64,000 nucleotides of DNA. Origin: Batkoa obscura. Taxonomy: Eukaryota; Entomophthoromycota; Entomophthoromycetes; Entomophthorales; Batkoaceae. Positions 54,385 to 64,000 of this stretch are shown here, piece after piece; within the stretch, counting starts at the first letter, position 1; the number at the start of each line of letters is the position of its first letter. A program made the translations under genes and the position numbers. The stretch is from the NCBI GenBank assembly GCA_030770535.1, contig JASVEC010000035.1, positions 124,001 through 188,000 on the forward strand. Reading direction: 5' to 3'. The notes below the pieces were generated by a model that worked only from the letters and a program-made list of their open reading frames with translations, had not been told where the DNA came from and did no database searches.

Positions 54385-54485
54385 TCGAAATATTTTTGTA
54401 TTTAAAAATTTTACTAATAATCTTTCCACTCACAAATAATATTAAAACATGGGAAGTAATGAAGTTAAAAAAAATACTCCCATAT
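54385..54485 (-). mobile_element. MITE-like TIR element copy 17 (degraded left end)
   Basis: Reverse orientation: worn left end TCGAAATATTTTTGTATTTA, AATAATCTTTCCACTCACAA, right end AAATACTCCCATAT. Confidence 0.85.
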
Positions 54486-54517
54486 AATAGTTACAAAAAT
54501 AGCAACTTTTATATTGA

Positions 54518-54573
54518 AATAAATAATAAATAATAAATAATAAATAATAAATAATAAATAATAAATAATAAAT
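54518..54573. repeat. 7-bp tandem repeat, (AATAAAT)n
   Basis: About eight units of AATAAAT just after the MITE cluster. Confidence 0.9.
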
Positions 54574-55727
54574 AGTATAACTTAAATAAGAATTTAATTT
54601 TTAAAATAATTAAAAATACTGTTTTATTAGCTTTATATTTAAATTAGTTACAATTTAAATAATTAATATGAAATATTTAAAAGGAATTTTAATAGCAAAC
54701 TTGATTTTTAAAATTATTTTTTTAATAAAACTACTAATTTTTTTATAGTGTTTTTTATAAAGTTTATAGTTATATCTTTTGTTTTATTGGTTTTAAAAAA
54801 TTATTTAATTATTTATATTGTTTTTCAATTATTTTTTAAATGTTTTTATTTTGATATAGTGATATTTATTTTATAAAATAGCACTAGTATCTAATTTGTT
54901 GTTTTAGTTTTTCAATATAATACCTCTTTATTCTTCCTAGCTAACTTTAATTTTTAATAACTTAGCTCATTAGCACATTAAGGTATTATTTACACTGTTC
55001 ATCAATTTCAATTATTTGATTATATTTATTATAATTTTAAATTATCGTTATTTCTGTTTTAGTATTAACAGTTTCTATAAAATATGACAAAACACTTGCT
55101 ACATAACAAATATCTGGTAGATTTTCAAAAGTCTTAACTTTGTAGGCCATTCTAAGAAATTAATCTTGGATTGACTTTCAAATCTAGTTAAATTTATTTT
55201 TAAATCTAATTATTAGTTTATTTTTATCAATCTTATTTCATAAAATCTAAAATAAAAAGGAGAAATTCTATTACAGAGAGCTATTACTGAATTTCACCTT
55301 AGATTTCTAGTCCGCTTTAAGATAAATTTTGATAAAAGGAGCTTAACGTAATAACTGAATTGACATTTTTTCATACTATATACTTATTATAATAATATAT
55401 ATGTATATATAGTACAATTTAACATAAAATAATTAATATATTAAATGTTTATCTAATTAATTATGACAAAGAATAAAAGATGCGTTTCTCCGTAAAAGTA
55501 AAAAAATGAAATTGAGTTTAGCTATTGTTCCGTCAAAATTTAGGATAACAATAAATTGAAAGACTAAAAATGGAAATTGTGGACAAACTAATTTTTAATT
55601 AAAAAATTAAATGTAATAAATATACATTTTCACTCTTTATTTCCTATTTTTCTAATATTTTTTATTTCTTTCAATTTAATTGACTTAAACACGATCTAAA
55701 TAAATACAACAAACAAAATAAAAAGAC
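54574..55727. other. Upstream region of the LEA2-like gene
   Basis: 1.15 kb of AT-rich DNA with no gene seen. Confidence 0.5.
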
Positions 55728-56439
55728 ATGGCAGGACGATCACCATTTGATCGCAACAATGAAGGATTTCAAAGTATTCGAGATGAAGAAGCGGAGTTTG
55801 CCCCACCAAAAAAAAAGAAAACTACAGCTTGTTGTTGTTGTTTACCATTGTGGGCTACCTTTTTAATAATATTAATAATTATCAGTGGAACTGCTGTCAC
55901 TTTATTCTTTCTATGGCCTAGAATACCATCTATTCAATATTTATCTTCTTCTTTTGGTAAAGATGGTAACGATAACCAATTTTTGGAAAGCAATAAAGTT
56001 TTGTCTTCTCATTTCAAAGCTAATATGCAACTCAAAAATCCGAATTATTTGCCTCTAAATTTAAGAAATGTTACTATTGAAGTAAGTATTAGTATTGTTA
56101 TTTCAATTCAATAATATTTATAATTTTTAGATTTCTATACCAGTAGATGGTGGAAACTCAGTCAAAATAGGCCAAGGATATTTATTAGAAAGTATAATAT
56201 TTCCTAGTAAAAGTACAACAGAGTTCGTAATTGATTCGGATATAACGTTGGATTTAAAAAGTGATAGTAGCGATAACATTAAAGCGATTGATACTATTGT
56301 AAAAAGTTGTAAGAGTGAAACGAATAAGAAATTAAACTTAAATTATTTTGCTAAAACGGATGTACCTTTGGTATCTTGGACCGGTTATCAACCTTCTTTT
56401 TCAGGTGTCTTTGAAATGGATTGTCCCTTTAAAACTTAA
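55728..56439 (+). CDS. Single-pass membrane protein with LEA2/NHL-like domain
   Basis: Two exons, 55728-56081 and 56131-56439, giving 220 residues. A cytosolic N-terminus with RSPFDRN and a PPKKKKTT basic stretch precedes four cysteines (35-38, probable palmitoylation site) and one transmembrane helix (about 40-62, LWATFLIILIIISGTAVTLF). The outer part contains NMQLKNPNYLPLNLRNVTIE, then ISIPVDGG and FPSKSTTEFVIDSDITLDLK. This is the pattern of the LEA type 2 / NDR1-HIN1-like fold (conserved 'NPNxxPl' strand, then 'v.P.sst.f'). Proteins of this architecture occur in many fungi as vacuolar or plasma-membrane components of uncertain function. The family call rests on pattern only. Confidence 0.7.
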
Positions 56440-57401
56440 GCTATTAGCATCATCATCATTTGGATATTTTATATTATGATATATAATATAAGTAGTATTA
56501 ATATTATTTTTCTTTTTTATTAAATTTAAACGGTATAATTTATCTTTATTGCTTTCTTCATGCTATCATATAGTGTATTTTGTCATGTTGATTATTGCTA
56601 TTTAACTTGTAATATGGGTCAATTACATCATATACTTCCATATTTTGGTTTATCACTAATGTTATTCAACGTATTAAAATCCTACTATATTTTATAAATA
56701 ATTATTTTAATATATGGTTCTTAAAATTTTTATTTTTAGATAACAGGTAAATCAGTAGTATAACAATTAATAGTTTATTTTGAATAGCAATAACATCTTT
56801 ATTTCAATTAAATAACAATTTTTTTATAATACATATAAGTTTAAATACATAGCTAAACTTATTGCATGAGCTTTCTCCTGCTCTCTACACTTATGCTATT
56901 CTAGAGTCGTTTTATTAGGCTTGTTGCTTAAAGAATGCTTCTACTTTTACTCCAAAAACATTCAAAATTTTCTCCTTTTACTTTAAAGAACTGCTCCTTT
57001 TCTCAATATACTCTTTCCTAAAAACTATAACGCTTTTAGTTTAATTTTTCGTATTAAATATCACAAGAGCTCATCTTGAATTTTTTAAAGTATTACAATT
57101 TTATTCGTTGAGTTCTACAATAAGTTGTTTTTTTAAAAGTAATGTTCAGAATTATCATGATTCTATTGATCAATAGCCTTATGTAAGGTACTTATAAGAA
57201 ACAAGTTCGAAGTTATTTTTATATACCAAGTGTTTGAAGGTCTAAATTATTTTTTAATAGCATAGTGTATTAAAAATATATAATATTGTTAAAACAATAC
57301 ACAAATAATTATACCTTAGTTTTATAAGAGAAACCGAAATTCATTAAACTAAACTAAAAAATAAATATCAAATTATTTTAAACATTATCATAAATTATAT
57401 A
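56440..57401. other. Spacer downstream of the LEA2-like gene
   Basis: AT-rich with no gene seen. Confidence 0.5.
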
Positions 57402-57503
57402 ATTGAAGGTTTCTTTTGGCTTCATTACTTTTTCCATTTTTAAGCGCTATTTAAGCCAAAAGATTGTTAGTAAAATCCTTAAACAAAAGAATACACCCCT
57501 AAT
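57402..57503 (+). mobile_element. MITE-like TIR element copy 18
   Basis: ATTGAAGGTTTCTTTTGGCT, CATTACTTTTTCCATTTTTA, AGCGCTATTTAAGCC, right end AATACACCCCTAATT. Confidence 0.88.
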
Positions 57504-57548
57504 TATAAATATTATAAATAGCTTGGAAATATGAACTAAAGCTAAGGT

Positions 57549-57647
57549 ATAGGGATGTTTTTGTTTAAGAAATATATCAACTTTTTTCCTCTTGGCAGCA
57601 TTCAGACAATGCAATAATAAATGAAATCAAAAAAATATCCTCAATAT
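57549..57647 (-). mobile_element. MITE-like TIR element copy 19 (most diverged)
   Basis: Reverse orientation: ATAGGGATGTTTTTGTTTAA at the left, AATGAAATCAAAAAAATATC near the right end, which closes with CTCAATAT. The centre is poorly conserved. Confidence 0.6.
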
Positions 57648-57985
57648 TCACAGATATAAATTAAAAACTTTGAAGCTGATGATCTAATTTAAATTAATTA
57701 GATGAAAACAGCTATTATTAATAACAATATTTTTTTTAAGTTTCTAGAATTTTTCAAAAATTTCACAATTCTAAATGGAAAATTTGTAGTAGAGTTGTAG
57801 AACTGCAACAGTAAAAATATTCAACATATTGATTTATTATTTAGATAAATTTAAAATAACAGCAAGTAAAAATTACCAGTAACTAGTAGCTATTTTTAAT
57901 GATAGAACCTATAAATGTAAAAGGAGATTATAATAAAACTTGCTCAATATGATTTTTTTTTAAATTAAAAATAAAAGCAAGAAAC

Positions 57986-58058
57986 GCCTTCTTGGCTCAG
58001 TTGGCAGAGCGTCCGCCTAGTAAGCGGAAGGTCATTGGTTCGATTCCGATAGAAGGCA
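57986..58058 (+). tRNA. tRNA-Thr (anticodon AGU)
   Basis: 73 nt folding into a full cloverleaf without intron: acceptor GCCTTCT with AGAAGGC plus discriminator A, D-stem GCTC with GAGC, anticodon stem TCCGC with GCGGA and loop CTAGTAA (anticodon AGT, read as IGU), variable loop AGGTC, T-stem ATTGG with CCGAT and loop TTCGATT. Internal promoter: A box at about 57993-58004 (TGGCTCAGTTGG) and B box at 58037-58047 (GGTTCGATTCC). CCA is not encoded, as expected in a eukaryote. Confidence 0.96.
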
Positions 58059-58073
58059 TTGTTACTAATATCA

Positions 58074-58081
58074 TTTTTTTT
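58074..58081 (+). terminator. RNA polymerase III terminator of tRNA-Thr
   Basis: A run of eight T residues, 16 nt after the tRNA 3' end. Confidence 0.8.
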
Positions 58082-58683
58082 AAAATGTAATTCTCTCTAT
58101 TCTAGTCAGTTGAATTTTGAACTACTTCATATCCTCAACAATAAAATACTTAGAGCTATATTCCTTTAAGAATTTAAAACACTTAATGATGTGTGTTTTT
58201 ATAATTGTAACTTTATTTTTAAGTGTTTTTTTATCGAAGATTTTTACGCTCAGTAACACCTAAAAAAATGAACAAAATTATACCTAAAATCTATTTTAAA
58301 AAATAATGTATTCACTCTAATTATTTTAATAAAGCTGAATGTAATTATTGACCAATAAGATAAGGAATATTGAGTAGACTTAGATAGTTTGATAGGAATT
58401 GACATCGCCAATTCCTCTACAAAGATCTATTAAAAGATAAACTGGGCCATTTTGGTTTGCGATTAAACATTTAAATGCTACAATTCAATTTTACTAAAAT
58501 CTCATGCTCCCATAAAAAGTTCGAAGTTTAATCCTCATTTAATTGGTTAAAAAAACGAAGAATCAAAATTATCGATAAAAAGCAAAGAGATTGATTGATC
58601 AAATTTTAACCAAATTTGAAGATAATCTAAGATTTAAATTTTCAAAAATCAAGCTTTTTAGATTTTTATTTAAAAATTAGAAA
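58082..58683. other. Spacer between tRNA and the NDUFV1 gene
   Basis: 600 bp, no gene seen. Contains the promoter of the complex I gene. Confidence 0.5.
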
Positions 58684-60374
<1,691 letters not shown>

Positions 60375-60637
60375 AGAATATTCTATTTTTTGAATCTATA
60401 AAGTGATATTTTATTTTTTTATATTTGTTTAAATTTTCTTTATGAGTTTATAATTGATAAATAAAATAAAAATTATTGGATTATTTTTTTAAAATGGAAT
60501 AAAGGTGAGTCATTTTTTGTAAAGAAAAATAGGTTTGGAAATTTTTTAAAAGTATAAAAAAAAAGAGGTGGCTTAGTTTTAAAATTTTTAACATTCAACT
60601 TTTCAACTTTTAAATTAACAACTATTTTAAATAAAAA

Positions 60638-61348
60638 ATGAAGTATATTAGTACCCGTAGTACCGATTCCAATGAAACTCATGGATTTGAACAAGTAGTT
60701 TTACAAGGTTTAAGTCCAGATGGTGGTTTATTTATACCTCAACAGTTACCACAATTAACTTCTGAACAGCTTTCTATATTAAAAGAAAAAAGTCATAACT
60801 TTAATGACCTTGCCTTTGAACTTTTATCCTACTTTATTCCAACCTCTGAGATCGATAGTGTTTCATTGAAATCCATCATTAAAAAATCATTCACTAGCTT
60901 TACTCATGAAAAAGTGACTCCTTTAGTTAAAGTAGGCGAAATAGATATCTTGGAATTATTTCATGGTCCTACCTTTGCATTTAAAGATGTAGCATTACAG
61001 TTTTTGGGCAATTTATTTGAATTTTTTTTAGCTAAAAAAGAGAATTTTAAACTTACCGTAGTCGGTGCAACTTCGGGGGATACTGGTAGGTAAGTTATAT
61101 GAAGAAGAATTTATTTTATAATTTTTATAATATGTATAACAAATCTAATAGTTGATAATAATATATTAAAATTTCTTTTTAACTTAGTGCTGCTATCTAT
61201 GGTTTAAGAAATAAACCTAATATTAATGTATTTATATTACATCCTTATAATAAAGTAAGTAAAATACAAGAAGCTCAAATGACTTCGGTATTAGATAAAA
61301 ATGTTTATAATTTAGCAATTGATGGTACATTTGATAATTGTCAGGTAA

Positions 61349-61387
<39 letters not shown>

Positions 61388-62416
61388 CTATATTATAAAT
61401 TTTATAATCTATATTTATTTTTTAATATTTAGGATATTGTCAAAGGCTTATTTTTAGATCAAGAATTAAATCAACAGCTCAACTTAGGTGCTGTCAATTC
61501 TATCAATTTTGCACGTATATTAGCACAGACAATTTATTATTTTTATTCTTATTTTGAGCATCAACGTAATCACCCAGATTCCACTAACACTATCAATTAC
61601 TCTGTCCCTACTGGAAACTTTGGAGATATATTAGCAGGATATTATGCTAAACAAATGGGATTACCGATTAATAAATTAATAATAGCAACTAATAAAAATG
61701 ATATATTATATCGTACTTATGAGACTGGTATTTATGATAAATCAAATCAAGTACAGCCTTCTCTTTCACCTGCTATGGATATTTTAATATCATCAAATTT
61801 CGAAAGATTGATTTATCATCTGACTTTGAAGTTAGAAAAGGATAGTGTAAAGACAGGAGAGAAGATGAAGAGTTGGATGACTGAATTTAAAGATAGTCAT
61901 AAAATTCAATTTTCAAAGGAGTTTATGCAATTATTAAAACAAGATTTCTTAGCTTTTAGAGTCGATGATGAAGAGGTAAAAAGTTTATTGAATAATATCA
62001 TAATTATAATTATAACGTATTGATGTAATTTTAATTTAGATTGTTGAAACTATCAAAGAATGTTATCAAACAAATAAATATTTATTAGATCCACATACTG
62101 CTGTTGGTTACAAAGCAGCTAATTATTATTTTAAACAAGAGTAAATCCATTATCAATGACAATAATAATATACTAACAAATTAATAGCAATTTGCCTATT
62201 ATTACTTTAGCTACTGCTCATCCAGCTAAATTTGAAAATGCTATTAAATTAGCTATTTCTAACTTTGAATCTTTTGATCAAATTATGTTTCATGGCTATT
62301 TACCACAACCTTTTTATAACTGGATGCAAAAAGATTTTGCAAAAAATGTTAATAGATTGGAACAACCAGATAGTAAAAAGGTCAAGGAATTTATTTTGCA
62401 AAAGTTAAAGGAATAA
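60638..62416 (+). CDS. THR4: Threonine synthase
   Basis: PLP enzyme converting O-phosphohomoserine to threonine. Five exons: 60638-61089, 61188-61344, 61433-61975, 62040-62140 and 62188-62416; 493 residues (yeast Thr4 is 514). The N-terminus MKYISTRSTDSNETHGFEQV then LSPDGGLFIP is typical. PLP lysine Lys116 lies in FHGPTFAFKDVALQFLGN. Then VVGATSGDTGSAAIYGLR, NCQDIVKG, GAVNSINFARILAQTIYYF, VPTGNFGDILAGYYAK, MDILISSNFERLIY, DPHTAVGY and ATAHPAKF. The last intron was placed at GTAAAT...AG so that DPHTAVGYKAA continues into LPIITLATAHPAKF. Intron 2 carries an AAT microsatellite (about 61350-61386). Confidence 0.97.
61350..61386. repeat. AAT microsatellite in THR4 intron 2
   Basis: About twelve AAT units in an 88-bp intron. 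Confidence 0.85.
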
Positions 62417-62617
62417 ATGGACTTAATTTTATTTTATAATAAATAATAGTTTATTTTATTAGTTTATGATTTTCAAAGTCTGACTTTTTTATTATATTTG
62501 TTTTTTTCAAGAATAATTTTTTTAATTTTTTTAATTTTTTTTGATTGATCTAGTAAATTTATTATTTTCGTATTTTCTAGAATTTAATTTTTCTTTTTTA
62601 ATAATAAAATATAAATT

Positions 62618-63898
62618 ATGCCAACGATTAGTCCAACAATTAATAAACCGATAAAACAAAAATCAACTCCTCTCTATGAAAAACTTCAAGAATTACCCTT
62701 TACTATTTATTATATGCTTCATGAACTATTTACCGATATTATAAGTAACCCATGGATAACTATGATTATTCAAGAATATTTAAGGTAAATGAAATTAATT
62801 TAATACAAATTATTAAAATTTAATTAACTAATTTTAAATCTAGTTTATTTTTAGCTTTAATAATTCATTTCATTGTAATTATAAACTTATTAGATTATCA
62901 TCAACTTTCAAGTCAATTAGATACTTCAATAACTAACAGTTATCTTATTAATCTTATTAATACATCAACTGTTTATTCAATACAACATCAATTATCAAGT
63001 AACGGAATTAAAATTATTTTAATGTTAATAATAAGTTTGGGAAATACAATCTATTTTTTTAAAGGAGTTAAAACTTATTCTTTGTTCTTTACGGATGTTA
63101 ATGAAAAACTAGTGGATATTGAAACAGGCTATTTTAAATCTAAAAGTTTAAGAGTAAAGAGATTATATCATAAAAACAAATGGTGGTGGGATTGGTGGAG
63201 GTAAATATTTTAAGTTTCAAATGAAGTTTAATGAGGATAAATTAATAATTGATTTTTAATTTTAGCAATAAAAAAATAGATTTAACAAATACAAAAGATA
63301 GTTATATTGAATTAAGAATGTGGGATATTGATAATTTAAAGTTTTATAAAAATTTATTTTGGTAAGTTTATTAGAGGAACTATTATTGCTATTTAATTGT
63401 TAATATTTTTTATTTTGCTAGTTATTGTTCCCCATTACATTTAATAATTTATTTAATTATAAAAGATAATACGGATTTAATAATGATATTAACATTTAAT
63501 TCAATGTTGAGTTTTATGGTAAGTTGTAATATACTCTTGTTTATTCATTACATTCATAATTAATAATTACCTAATTATAGTTAAAATATTTAATCTCGCA
63601 ATATTTACAATTAATTCAAGATAAAGAAATCTTATATTCTCAAGTACAAAGAGAATATAATTTAAAATCTGTTTATCCAACTTATCAGAAATATGAAATA
63701 TTAAGAAATACGGAATCTATTAGAGAAAAAGCATTAAATAGAGCTAAACAAAAAGTTAATAATATTAGGAAAGAAATTGTTAATAATAAGTTTGAAAGTA
63801 ATGAAGAGAGTGATAGTAGTTTTAGTGATAATAGTGATATTTCGAATACTTATTCTGGTATTTCAATTGGTTATTCATCTGCTGTGGAATTGAAGTAA
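62618..63898 (+). CDS. Nuclear rim protein 1 (Nur1)-like membrane protein
   Basis: Five exons: 62618-62784, 62844-63200, 63266-63361, 63422-63518 and 63581-63898; 344 residues. Yeast Nur1, in complex with the LEM protein Heh1/Lem2, tethers silent chromatin to the inner nuclear membrane. Visible here: two N-terminal hydrophobic helices (SLFLALIIHFIVIINLL and IKIILMLIISLGNTIYFF), a central KNKWWWDWWR then ELRMWDIDNLKFYKNLFW followed by SPLHLIIYL, another hydrophobic segment (LIMILTFNSMLSFMLKYL), and the motif LIQDKEILYSQVQREYN then LKSVYPTY. That last motif resembles the 'DKxIL...V..EYNxKfVyP' signature I associate with Nur1. A basic and then Ser/Asp-rich tail follows. Identification is by motif memory and is less certain than the metabolic genes. 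Confidence 0.65.
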
Positions 63899-64000
63899 AT
63901 GTTTTTTGTTAGCCTATTAAATTTATTATCATCTATTTAATTCATCTCTTGATTTTCATTACTAATATAATATAATAAGTAAATGTAACAAATAAATGAA
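63899..64000. other. 3' flank at window end
   Basis: AT-rich sequence after the Nur1-like stop codon; no further gene starts before the edge. Confidence 0.5.

Noticed and set aside
54518-54573. Direct repeats considered as a CRISPR-like array
   Set aside because: 7-bp units without spacers; a simple tandem repeat in a eukaryotic genome.

Overview
The window is nuclear DNA of a fungus. It is very AT-rich, the introns are short (46 to 124 bp, all GT-AG), and the genes use the standard code. The gene content is fungal: a SER3/33-type phosphoglycerate dehydrogenase, DPP5, a Nur1-like nuclear rim protein and ELP6, together with a BTG/Tob protein and an animal-style membrane UDP-glycosyltransferase that are unusual for Dikarya. 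An early-diverging lineage such as an entomophthoralean (Conidiobolus-like) fungus fits best. That placement is an inference from gene families and composition, not from a marker gene.

Layout. 0-7 kb: a truncated acidic protein, a secreted GH47 mannosidase, an F-box protein and a BTG/Tob protein. 7.4-10.1 kb: a decayed locus with two related short fragments. 10.2-27.7 kb: a compact housekeeping block with a mitochondrial two-hotdog acyl-CoA thioesterase, CDC7 kinase, dyskerin/CBF5, an AP180/CALM clathrin adaptor, 3-phosphoglycerate dehydrogenase, ELP6 and an ankyrin-DIL protein. 27.7-47 kb: a loose region with long gene-poor spacers holding secreted DPP5, an ornithine decarboxylase paralogue, an NADP-type zinc alcohol dehydrogenase, a membrane UDP-glycosyltransferase and an amidase. 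47-52.6 kb: a secreted chymotrypsin-fold protease with a long Ser/Thr stalk, the OMA1 protease, and a second amidase paralogous to the first and in opposite orientation. 55.7-64 kb: an LEA2-like membrane protein, tRNA-Thr(AGU), complex I 51-kDa subunit, threonine synthase and a Nur1-like protein.

Exon structures were worked out by hand. In every multi-exon gene the reading phase is kept across all junctions. Thirteen genes contain 60 introns in total, whereas nine mostly accessory or secreted genes have none.

The intergenic DNA carries at least 19 copies of one short (~100-107 bp) non-coding terminal-inverted-repeat element (MITE-like; ends ATATGGGGATGT), none inside a gene. The most notable gene is the ornithine decarboxylase homologue. 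It keeps the PLP-site residues, but the WGPTCDGLD active-site motif reads WGPALGAKD, so the catalytic Cys and the neighbouring Asp are gone. It could be a pseudoenzyme of the antizyme-inhibitor or prozyme kind.
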